Shown here: positions 21,125 through 28,853 of the stretch, piece after piece
Position numbering within the stretch: position 1 is the stretch's first letter
Layout: every line of letters starts with the position of its first letter
Assembly (NCBI GenBank): GCA_024220525.1
Contig: JAMYWO010000323.1
Location: forward strand, 5,498 to 36,923
DNA: 31,426 nucleotides
Source of the DNA: Cochliopodium minus
Taxonomy: Eukaryota; Discosea; Himatismenida; Cochliopodiidae
Direction of reading: 5' to 3'
Position numbers and translations under genes: made by a program
Notes under the pieces: model-generated
What the model saw: the letters and a program-made list of their open reading frames with translations, nothing else
Told to the model about the DNA's origin: nothing
The model's database searches: none

Positions 21125-23551
21125 CAAATAAAAAATAAAAATAAAAAACAAGAGGAAAATTTACTTTTGGTTTCCACAAAAAAAGTGTCCATATTTCCTG
21201 ACCCTTAAATATTTGTTTTATCAAATTTTTCAAATAATAAATAAATTTAATAGAAAAAAAAAAAGTAAATTACAAATTGCTATTCTTCCCCCACATCCAA
21301 CCTATTTCGTTAATTAATAAATTTTTATAATTTTATTGAATGTTAATTTTTGAATATTATTAATTGTATTACTAATTATTTTATAAATTATTTAATGTAT
21401 TTTTTTGTTAATTATTTTTTAATTATTCTTTTTATTGAAAATTTTTCAAAAGGAAGTACGCTATGCAAATATGATTTTCTTTGTGCTTTATTTTGTTAAA
21501 TTATTAAATTTTAAAAAAATAAAAAATAAAAATAAAAAAAATAAAAAAATAAAAAAATAAAAAAATAAAAAAATATAAAAAATATAAAAAATATAAAAAA
21601 TAAAAAAAGTTTACTTGTGTATGCTAATGGTTCATACATGAAACTAATTTGCGAATGTGGTCTAAATACCTATCCAAAACAAAATATGTTTCAAATGTAA
21701 ATAAAAATTATAATTTTTTTGAAACAAAAAAAATATTAAAAAATAAAATAATGACAAAAAAAAAACAAAAAAAATAAAAATAAAAATAAAATAAAATAAA
21801 ATAAAATAATGAAAAAAAAAACAAAAAAAAAACAAAAAATAAAAAAAAAATGTAATAAAAAAAAATAATACTTTAGAGTATTTTCCACCCATTTCACTGT
21901 TTAACATTTCACAAGTAACTATCACTCCTTTAGGGTCTCCTGTACTTCCTTTATGAAAAGGGAAGTTTTGTTAAAGGAAAAAATTGAAAATATCATAATA
22001 ATAATTTTTTTGACTTACCAGATGTGTAAAATACTTTTTTTTTTAATAATTGTTAACAAAAAAATAAAAAGCAAAAAAATAAAAAATAAATAATAAAAGT
22101 AATAAAAAATAAAGAATAAATAATAAAATAATAAAAATAAAAATAAAAATAAAAAAAGTAAAAAAAATTTTAAAAAATACAAGTTTGAACTTCTTTGGGT
22201 TGCAAGGGAACAATGTCTTTCAACATTTTATCTTTCCCCTCTTTATCTTCTTTTCCCTCTTTAGAAGAAGAAGAAGAAGAAGAAGAAGGAGAATAAGGAG
22301 AAAGAAATTGATTAAAAGAAAGAAGAGTTATTTTGGTTTTTTCTTTTTTGTTGTTCTTTTCATGTTTGTGGTGAGAAAGTGGGTTGAGAGGATTGTTGTG
22401 GAGATCAAGAAGAAGAAAAGAAGAAGAAGAAAAAGAGGAAAAGAGGAGGGGATTGATGCTTTCTTTCCAATCCATAACCACGATGGTATGAAGAGAAGGA
22501 GACAAAGAAGAAGCAGACAATACTTTAGACAAAAGAGAAGAAGAAAGAAAAAGAATGTTCAACTTTGTTGTTTTAATTATGTATTCTACTTCTTCTTTTT
22601 TCAACACTGTATGTATTGGTACTGATGTTACTCCCGCAAACATGCACCCAAAATCGACACAGCACCATTCCCAACTATTTTCTCCTTTAAGTTAAAAATT
22701 GTAAAAAATAATTGTGTAAAAAAATAAATTTTTTGAAAATAAAATATTCAAAATTTCCTTGCCTGATATTCCAACAAATGACTTTGGTTTGACCCTGTTA
22801 TTTTCAATTAAAAAAATAGAAAATGTTATCGAAAAAAAGTTATGACATAAATAAGAATCCAAAAAATTAAATTTACCTATTGAGAATACCTTCTTGTATT
22901 TTTCTTGCTATATCATAACATTCACCATAGGTGATCCATTCGTGGAAATAAGTTTTCTTAAAAAGATAAAACTCTTCATCCTCTTCTAAAATATCATTAA
23001 TATCTCTATTCTTTTTCTTTCCTAACATTTCTAATAGATCTTTGTCTGTTTCTTCAATCTTTGGTAAAAACCTTTCCATCCCTTCCTCTATTTCTTCTCT
23101 CAAACGTAATTCTAGAGGAATTTTTTCGAGATTGTTTCCATCTCTTTGTATGTTAGAAAAAGAGATATTCCAATATTTTTATATTTTCACTTGTTATATA
23201 TTTCTTTCTATTTTCCTAAATTTACCTTTTACGTAATACTCCAAATAATCTTTTCTCTTTATGAACCAATAATAAATTTTGGAGGGTATTTGCACAATCA
23301 TCATATCTTTCAAAAGGAACAATGGAATCCTTTTCAATTTTTGTTAATTTGTGAGGATGATTTTTGGATCCACATCCTTCGCATAAATCGAATGAATTCC
23401 CATTTGCATCACAAATAATACAATAATATCTTGTATTATCTTTTGGTATTACTTTTCTGCAAACATCACAAGAAAATCCAATGATTTTTGATTTATGTTC
23501 CGTTTTATATTCTGCAAAACCTTCTTGTTCTTTGCTTTTTTGATTTCCCAT
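14929..23551 (-). CDS. ZZ-finger carboxylic acid reductase (adenylation - carrier - thioester reductase)
   Basis: The family activates a carboxylic acid with ATP, loads it on phosphopantetheine and reduces it with NADPH to an aldehyde. Exons (5' to 3'): 23551-23226, 23143-22877, 22794-22763, 22684-22181, 22033-22019, 21948-21872, 21669-21615, 21485-21460, 21301-21274, 21203-21165, 20969-20926, 20780-20303, 19972-19884, 19821-19803, 19586-19464, 19404-19342, 19254-19214, 19017-18819, 18674-18539, 18330-18187, 17912-17824, 17793-17729, 17597-17270, 17194-17149, 16975-16878, 16767-16576, 16373-16292, 16078-15839, 15732-15664, 15601-15567, 15489-15451, 15392-14929. All phases match and give 1,483 residues (bacterial CARs ~1,170). 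Seen: YTSGSTGDPKG (~378), DGYGISE, NSGDIVEY, DRHKNFVKLAQ (~744), NGLLTPSMKLKR (~868), GIDSIS (Ser ~950), GGNGFLG (~1111), YPATK (~1278). Identity to CAR is strong; the substrate is unknown. Extra length comes from the ZZ finger, a Lys/Glu repeat insert and an Asn tract. Confidence 0.9.
16992..17060 (-). repeat. AAAAAT tandem repeat in a reductase intron
   Basis: About ten copies of the six-base unit AAAAAT (plus strand) lie in the intron between exons 24 and 25. Confidence 0.85.
17270..17912 (-). other. Peptidyl/acyl carrier protein domain with inserted Asn tract
   Basis: Exons 21-23 encode a carrier domain. GIDSIS at the end of exon 22 holds the serine that would receive 4'-phosphopantetheine, and exon 23 continues with SLLSEIYLHFKIKIPVSILF, matching the helix and PV loop of CAR carrier domains. 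A poly-Asn stretch of about 45 residues (17310-17463) follows directly and acts as the linker to the reductase domain. Confidence 0.85.
17310..17463 (-). repeat. (ATT)n on plus strand, an Asn tract in the reductase
   Basis: This trinucleotide repeat reads as AAT/AAC codons on the coding strand in exon 23 of the reductase. The frame is kept on both sides, so it is a translated Asn-rich linker. Confidence 0.85.
19980..20262 (-). repeat. AATAATAAA microsatellite filling a reductase intron
   Basis: The 330-base intron between exons 12 and 13 is almost wholly made of AATAATAAA/ATAATAAAAT-type units on the plus strand, with regular ATACTAAAAT variants. It has no coding potential. Confidence 0.85.
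20471..20720 (-). repeat. Tandem repeats encoding LKED/LKEE in the adenylation domain
   Basis: On the minus strand, units of about 15 bases of the type TTAAAAGAAGATAAT repeat many times. They include a larger duplicated block with the phrase KEDINGDILKEE near both ends, and are followed by a Gly/Glu/Lys-rich run. The insert of roughly 90 residues sits between WEQLENYKKL and RVISVSTGG, a surface position in the ANL fold. The frame stays open throughout, so it appears to be translated. Confidence 0.8.
22019..22033 (-). other. 15-nt micro-exon in the adenylation P-loop
   Basis: The exon TATTTTACACATCTG, flanked by AAAAG and GTAAGT, supplies F-Y-T-S-G. Without it, the joined protein lacks the start of the TSGSTGDPKG phosphate loop, so function supports it strongly. 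Confidence 0.8.
22763..22794 (-). other. Small exon ending in a GC donor
   Basis: This 32-nt exon encodes VKPKSFVGIS and ends TCAG|GCAAGG. No GT donor fits, while the GC donor joins in phase to GENSWEWCC, the expected A-domain text. Confidence 0.7.
23325..23472 (-). other. ZZ-type zinc finger at the N-terminus of the reductase
   Basis: Cys28-x2-Cys31, Cys44-x2-Cys47, Cys57-x2-Cys60, then His65-x-His67 follow the ZZ pattern, with RYYCIICDANG and DLCEGCGSK as the typical cores. ZZ fingers bind N-terminal peptides or other proteins and are not part of bacterial or fungal CARs I know. The finger is in the same uninterrupted exon as the start of the adenylation domain (NTLQNLL ... KRLFG), so the fusion does not depend on a splice guess. 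Confidence 0.85.
23537..23551 (-). other. Possible N-myristoylation signal
   Basis: The reductase starts MGNQKSKEQ: Gly2, Ser6 and Lys7 fit the MGxxxS/T(K) myristoylation pattern. If used, it would tether the enzyme to membranes, a sensible place for fatty acid activation. The modification is inferred from the motif only. Confidence 0.45.
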
Positions 23552-23726
23552 CTTTTTGAACTATTTTTTTTTTTGAAATATCAATTTATATTTATTTAAT
23601 ATGTATCGAATAAATTGATTATTAAAAAATTAAAAATTAAAAATTTAAAGAATTTAATGGAAATATTCAATATTAATTTCATTCAAAATTGATTGCTCCA
23701 TTATTTATTTATAAAATTTTTTTAAT

Positions 23727-25767
23727 TTAATTTCTTTCTGATTCTTCAAATGTGAAAAATTCCCAATTTTCATCAACAACATCTGGAGAGATTTTACCAG
23801 TAAATAATTTATTTGCTTTTTCTTTTAATATTTTTCTCAGTTTATCTAAACCACTTTTAGGGAAGTAACCAAGTTTTTCATTATCTTTTTTGAGAAGAAC
23901 AATTGTTTTCAAATAATTTTGAAATCCTTTTTTTTTAAAAAAATAAATTTTGAAGAAAAATAAATTGTTAATAAACCAGAATACCCTTATCTAAAACGTC
24001 ACACAATTGAATCATAGTATTTGCTTTGACTACATTTGAGAAAGTGACTTCCTCTACCAATTTTTTTGTTCTTAATTGTTTATCCTTTTAAAAATTAAAA
24101 ATAAAAATAAAAATAAAATGAAATAAAAAAAAATAAAGCAAAAACAAAATAAAATAAAAATGAAAAGAGGGTTCACTTCAGTTTCTTTAGTTTGAAGTCT
24201 TTTCATGATATCGATGTCAACACGAGAAGCAACACTAAGTAAACCACCCATCTCCTTTTTATTGCCACTAGTGGTAAGAGGAGTGCTAACTTCTTTTTCA
24301 TTAACATTCATGTCTCCTGCCAACTCTTCCCCCTTCCTCTCTACTAGATTGTTTGAATTATTTTCAACATTGATGCAAAGATCACCATTGTTAGCATGAA
24401 TATTATTCTTTATTTCATTATTTGTATTATTATTATCATTATTGATTTCTTTTATTTTATTTTTTTTATTATTATCATTATTATTGTTAGTATTATTGGG
24501 ATTATTGTTATTATTATTGTTAGTATTATTATTATTGGGATTATTGTTATTATTGTTGGGATTATTGTTATTATTGGGATTATTGGAATTGTTAGCAAGT
24601 TTGGATTTTTGGTCAGATAAATACTGATTTAAAAGATCAGATTTAACGCGAATTTCGATAGTTTGGTAAAAACGAGATTGAGGATAACTTTGATAATTAA
24701 ACCCATTTGCCACCCATGTCCCCCTCCATGGTCCCGAATGAATACTAAATGCATGTTTCTTTATTTTCCTTTTCACATATTCGTTCTCCAATCCTCCCAA
24801 CTTTGCTTGCTTTATTTTCACAAAAAAAAATTTATTTCAAAAAAAAAAATGAAAAAATAAAAATATAAAATAAAATAAAAATATAAAATAAAAATATAAA
24901 ATAAAAATATAAAATAAAAATATAAAAAATAAAAAGATTCAAAAATACATTTTTAATAATAAAAATTGGATCAAACATGATTAAAAAGAAATTTACAAAA
25001 AATGAATAAAAAGAAAATATTTTTTTTTGGGGAAAAAGTTTTTTTTTTACCAGGGCGGTAACGGTCCAAATGGGTCTGATGGAAAAAAGAAGTTTTATTT
25101 TGTCGTTAATAATCTCCTCTTCTGTCATTCCTTTCTTATTTCCTTCTTTTATCATCTCTTTTTCTTTCCCTCCCTCCTTTTCCTTTCCTCCTTCCTTCTC
25201 TCCTTGTTTCTTGGTAATTTCGGTAGTAAGGGAGGTAGGGGTAGATGAAGTAGGGGTAGATAAAGTAGAGGAGGTAGAAGTAGAGATAATAGAAGTAGAG
25301 ATAATAGAAGTAGAGACAGAGGTGGTAGTTTTGCGAGGAGAGGGAAGAGCTGTTTTTTTTGAAGTTTTTTTGGCAGGTGTTTTTTTGGCAAGTGTTTTTT
25401 TTACAGTCTTTTTAGGTGGCTTTGTTTAAAAAATAAAAATAAAAAAAAGAAAATAAAAAATAAAAATTAAAAAAGAAAAAAGAAACCGATTCATCAATGT
25501 CAGTTTTATCATCATCATTATCAAGATCATCATTTTCTGTCAATTTAATCCTTTTAGAAGAGGAAGAAGAGGCTTTGCTAAGAGGAGATTTAACACGTTC
25601 ATCCATTTCATCCTCTTCTTTTTCCATATCTTCATTTTTTCTCTTACTTCTCCTTCTTGTAACCATCTCATTATTTTCGTCATTCTTTCTACTATCATCA
25701 TTACTCTCATCGTAATTATTTTCTATGTTAATTTTACTGTCATTATTTTCATTGTTATTATTATTTA

Positions 25768-25801
<34 letters not shown>

Positions 25802-26622
25802 GTTATTATTATTATTATCATTATTATTATTAATACTGTTTTCGTTTTCATTTTCATTTTCGTCTTTTTCTTTATTGGGTAGAACTTTGGATCTGTTGGA
25901 TCTTGGTTTTCGAGGAGGAGGAGTTTCGTATTTGTTGGAAAAGATGTCCATGTGTTTTTTGTTGGCTTCTTCTGTGTAGGGAAATTCAAACATGTCTCTT
26001 TTACCTCCTAATTGTAATTTTCCCCACGTTTTAGAGATGATGTCAAAGTCATCTTTTCTTTTCATGTTTTTATCCAAAATAATATTTTTGTAGAGTTCTT
26101 CTTTTGGAAGATATCTTGTTATCATTTGATAATCTGAAAAATTATCAAATTTAATTTGTTTCCTTATTGGTATCAATTCTAATTTCTTTCAAAAATTGAA
26201 AAGTAAATAAAAGAATTAAAATGATTATGGTTGTTGATAAAGATATCTCAATCAATATCTTTATCATAATCCTTCATATATTCAAGTCTTTTCTTACATT
26301 TTTATCTATGCTTCTGTTTTGTTCATTTTGTGATGACTTCTTTCTTATCAATACAAAAGATGTAGTTGCACAAGATGATCCTATCAAAGGGATTGAAAAA
26401 GAATCTTTTTTTCTTAGATTCAATTCTATTCTTTTATCTTCAATGAGCTTCATTTTACAATATAAGCATTAAAAAATGCCAAGAAAATGATCTTTTATTT
26501 TTGTTTACTCCTTTTTGTATTGATTCCATTCCTCCAAGAGAATTTATTGCATTATCAGGATTTTTTACAATGGCAGGAATTAATATTGATGAGATTTCTC
26601 TGTTTGATTTGTTCAACTCCAT
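23727..26622 (-). CDS. TFIIIC subunit 5 (Tau95 / GTF3C5 family)
   Basis: This subunit of the RNA polymerase III factor TFIIIC takes part in recognition of tRNA gene A-box promoters. Exons: 26622-26509, 26447-26298, 26185-25487, 25419-25051, 24809-24177, 24084-23985 and 23926-23727. All phases agree and give about 754 residues (human 519). Seen: LIPAIVKNPDNAINSLGG at the N-terminus (human: PGVV-x-DV-x-K-MLPTLGG), RIEFNLRKKDSFSIP (human LELYFRPKDPYCHP), RPIWT (~437), then SGPWRGTWV (~469) with YPQSRFYQTIEIR, and QLCDVLDKG (~683). Extra length comes from Asn-rich, acidic and Lys-rich inserts, including an AKKTPAKK histone-H1-like stretch (25360-25419) and a second Asn/Pro tract (24480-24600). 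The first intron is only 61 bases. Identification rests on the two strong C-terminal motifs plus the N-terminal match. Confidence 0.9.
25345..25419 (-). other. Histone-H1-like basic segment in Tau95
   Basis: The fourth exon opens with repeating KKT units (KKTVKKTLAKKTPAKKTSKK), followed by a Ser/Thr-rich STSIIST repeat. It is likely disordered and DNA- or chromatin-binding. No such segment is in the animal homologue. Confidence 0.6.
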
Positions 26623-26807
26623 TATTTATCACCAATAATATCACCTATAAATAAGATTTCTTATTTTTTATTTTTTTTTATTCAATGATTTTCTTTTATA
26701 TGAAAGATAAAAGAGATATTCAATCAAATAAATGAACAAAAATATACATGTATATTTAGACAGTAAAATTTTGTTTAATTTATATAAAATTTTTTTTTTT
26801 GATATAT
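26623..26807 (-). other. Short spacer between Tau95 and the NDUFA11-like gene
   Basis: This is about 185 bases of AT-rich DNA with no feature I can name. It must hold both the Tau95 promoter and the 3' end of the neighbour, which lies on the same strand. Confidence 0.5.
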
Positions 26808-27365
26808 TCAGTTTTCATGTTTAATTTTATAAGCATCCAATCTTTTTTGTTCGTGGGTAAGTGCAGGAGAAGTAACATCATCAAAGAAATAAGATCCAAC
26901 AAGAGATAATCCAAGAACAGGGAAGAAATTTTTTCTATTAATTGCATAATAAACAGCTGAAACAGGCAATGAAGAATATACACCATTCCATTGATCATTC
27001 TTTTGTCTTAATTCCATGAAATAATTTTCAAAATAGGAAAAGGTGAAACCAATACTTGTAAATAAAAAGGTGGGTTTAAATATGGTATTTGCAGTTTCAA
27101 TTGCAGTTCTTTTATAATTTCCAGTCAATGCTCTTCTTGTAACTGTATAAAATGATGCTTGTTGAACACCTTTGAATCCTATTTTGATTGATCCAAATAA
27201 AAATCCAGCAAAGGCAAAGAATTTGGCAGTATCATAAATATTTTGCCATTTTTCTTCTTTTGTTCTTAATTTGCCTGATTTTCTTTCAGCTCTTAATTCT
27301 CTAATTGGCTTTTCCCAATCTAAATCAACAGTTCTGAATGTATAAACTTTTGGGACTTCACTCAT
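26808..27365 (-). CDS. Tim17/NDUFA11-like mitochondrial membrane protein
   Basis: This intronless frame of 185 residues starts at MSEVPKVYTF. An in-frame ATG at 27404 would add 13 Lys-rich residues and is less likely. The N-terminal ~60 residues are basic and soluble. Two hydrophobic helices, FFAFAGFLFGSIKIGF and FKPTFLFTSIGFTFSYF, are followed by ELRQKNDQWNG and two more hydrophobic stretches. That order, with an Arg-x-x-x-Asp-x-x-Asn turn after the second helix, matches NDUFA11 (HVREKPDDPLNYFLGG) and the wider Tim17/22/23 family. NDUFA11 is an accessory subunit of complex I in the inner membrane. A related Tim17-type protein is possible. If right, the organism has respiring mitochondria. 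Confidence 0.6.
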   Translation of the reverse strand: MSEVPKVYTFRTVDLDWEKPIRELRAERKSGKLRTKEEKWQNIYDTAKFFAFAGFLFGSIKIGFKGVQQASFYTVTRRALTGNYKRTAIETANTIFKPTFLFTSIGFTFSYFENYFMELRQKNDQWNGVYSSLPVSAVYYAINRKNFFPVLGLSLVGSYFFDDVTSPALTHEQKRLDAYKIKHEN

Positions 27366-27544
27366 TTTTTTATCTATCAAATTTTTTTTTTTTATATTTT
27401 TCATATATAAGTGGATAGAGGATATGAGAATCGAATAATCAAATATACATCTATAGTGAAGAATTAGTTCCCATCTATAAAAAAAAATGTTGCTTTATGT
27501 CATTTTATTTTAATTTATTATTAGAAAAAAAAATTAAATAATAT

Positions 27545-28501
27545 TTAAAATATGAAACAGTTTTTATTTTTTGTGTCGTTTGTTAGTTTAGGATTTAAAA
27601 TCCAATAATTGCTAATTTCTTTCACAATACGCAGAAACAATTCATCTACATTGTCTCTTGTCTTTGCGGAACATTCAATAAAAGGTATTTTATAACTATC
27701 TGCCAATTCTTGTCCTTCTTCTTTTGTAACAACACGTTCTCCTTCTAAATCTAAAAAAATAAAATAATCAAAAGATATGATGGGATGATGTTTTTTAATT
27801 TGCCTGTTTTGTTTGCGACTAAAATCATTGGGGCTATTATTTTAAAAAAGAAATATTTAAAAATAGGAGAACATTAAAGAATAACTAACTTTCTACAAAA
27901 TCTTTTTCAATGAGCACTTCATTTCTATGATTACTAATTTCGTTGAAGGAGTCTCTGTCAGTAAGTGAGTAAACAAAGATAAAACCATCGTAATTTCTTT
28001 TTTGAATCAAATAAGTATGGAAACTTTAATTCAATTAATCCTACCTTGGAGTACACATAATGGCACACTCTTCTCTTGGTCCTTTAAATGTTTCAACTTC
28101 TTTAGTTTAAGTATTATTTCTATTTTTTTAGTTACCTTTATCCAAAATTGAGAGATTACATTTCCTTCCTTCTATCTCTAGATCTTTTTTGAAATATTCA
28201 TCTTCAATCGTTGGATCAACTTTTGAATTGTTGGAAAATGAATATCAATTAAAATTCAATTAATTTTCACATTAAAATTTTTTATTTTTAACCATTCACA
28301 AATTCATTGCTTATGAACTGTTGTATTATAGAGGATTTCCCAACACCTTTTTTTTAAATATATAGAAGAAAACTATATAGAAAGCTTTTTAATAACCTCC
28401 TTTCCCTATATTTTTACAAATAATCAAAGATCAAGAAAAGTCCGAGATGAATTTATACCATGACAGGAAATTTTGAATAGAATATTTTTATCTTCTTTCA
28501 T
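27545..28501 (-). CDS. Ras-family small GTPase with CAAX end and odd switch II
   Basis: Exons: 28501-28459, 28405-28397 (9 nt), 28346-28293, 28219-28136, 28099-28045, 27996-27891, 27833-27804 and 27750-27545, about 195 residues. Seen: P-loop GKGGVGKS completed by the micro-exon, switch [10 protein letters not shown]4 NKTD split by a GC-AG intron, G5 ECSAKT, and a C-terminal CFIF box predicting prenylation (the final Phe is often geranylgeranylated). The G3 motif is abnormal: where Ras has DTAGQE the exons read D-K-E-V-E-T, so the catalytic Gln and the DxxG glycine are missing. The join of exons 6 and 7 is one base out of frame (a stop follows EKDL), so the gene is frameshifted, mis-sequenced in an A-run, or spliced differently. 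Transcription is divergent from CKS1. Confidence 0.8.
27751..27803 (-). other. GC-AG intron in the Ras-like gene
   Basis: The donor is ACAG|GCAAAT and the acceptor TTTAG|ATTTAG. The join recreates the universal NKTDL motif (G4), and no GT donor is near, so the GC donor is well supported. Confidence 0.75.
28397..28405 (-). other. 9-nt micro-exon in the Ras P-loop
   Basis: GGAAAGGAG lies between TATAG and GTTATT. With it the protein reads CHGKGGVGKSS, a proper GxxxxGKS loop. Skipping it leaves the frame open but gives HGVGKS, too short to bind nucleotide. Confidence 0.7.
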
Positions 28502-28853
28502 TTTTTTTTTATATAAATAAAATAAAGAAATTTTCTTTTTTTGACTTTTAATAAATCTGATGCCTTCCATGAATTCATTATCATAAATTAATGATGTCTT
28601 CCCGAGCCTTTTTAAATTAAATTTACCAAATTGATTGAAATATTAAAATATACCTATTTCCCTATGGAATTTCATTTAATTTCTTCCAATTTTTTTTTTT
28701 TGATAATCAAAAATTCCCAAGATCCAGTTATTTTCTATAATTATAAAGAATAACGAATTATTTTTGCGCCAAAAATAAAATAATATATATCCTTTCAAAT
28801 TATAATAAATTTAAACATTAAAAAATAATAAAATAAAATTGTTCTCTTAAAAA
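28502..28853. promoter_or_regulatory. Divergent promoter region of the Ras-like gene and CKS1
   Basis: About 350 bases separate two divergent start codons. The only element that stands out is the E2F-like core at 28761-28775, nearer to CKS1. The rest is AT-rich with T-runs. Confidence 0.5.
28761..28775. promoter_or_regulatory. E2F/DP-like site upstream of CKS1
   Basis: TTTTTGCGCCAAAAA ends 79 bases before the CKS1 ATG. It shares its first 14 bases with the element before STAG. The reverse strand gives TTTTGGCGCAAAAA, matching the E2F consensus TTTGGCGC. CKS1 is a cell-cycle gene, a common E2F target class; binding is inferred. Confidence 0.6.

Larger units (their letters stand above)
18187..23143 (-). 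other. Adenylation (acyl-CoA synthetase-like) domain exons
   Basis: Exons 2-20 hold the ANL-type adenylation domain. In order: a YGECYDIARKI helix, FAGVTSVPIHTVL, the phosphate loop TSGSTGDPKG built across a 15-nt exon, YEPLAYT, SAPPRIWD, GGAKTSP, DGYGISE, IPEMGYFNTDKP, GYF-x-D with NSGD, the hinge DRHKNFVKL, and the C-terminal catalytic Lys segment SMKLKR. The IPELGYF-x-TD-x-P and APEHLESIF-like stretches are closer to bacterial CAR than to ordinary acyl-CoA synthetases. Confidence 0.85.

Noticed and set aside
22185-22625. Plus-strand frame rich in Arg and Lys, 146 codons
   Set aside because: It is antisense to exon 4 of the reductase (FAGVTSVPIHTVL); the composition follows from Ser/Leu codons on the other strand.
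14929-23551. Alternative reading as alpha-aminoadipate reductase (Lys2) or an NRPS-like enzyme
   Set aside because: The adenylation domain follows the acyl-CoA synthetase/CAR pattern (SGSTGDPKG, IPEMGYFNTDKP, NGLLTPSMKLKR) and no condensation domain or Lys2-type N-terminus is seen.
26221-26472. Plus-strand frame of 83 codons with a hydrophobic start
   Set aside because: The opposite strand carries Tau95 exon 2 here, with a clear family match (RIEFNLRKKDSFSIP) and matching phases. The plus frame is its shadow.
14929-26622. Whole minus-strand block considered as one gene
   Set aside because: The reductase starts at an ATG in a coding context at 23551, and Tau95 ends with TAA at 23727-23729 before it; the two have unrelated domains.
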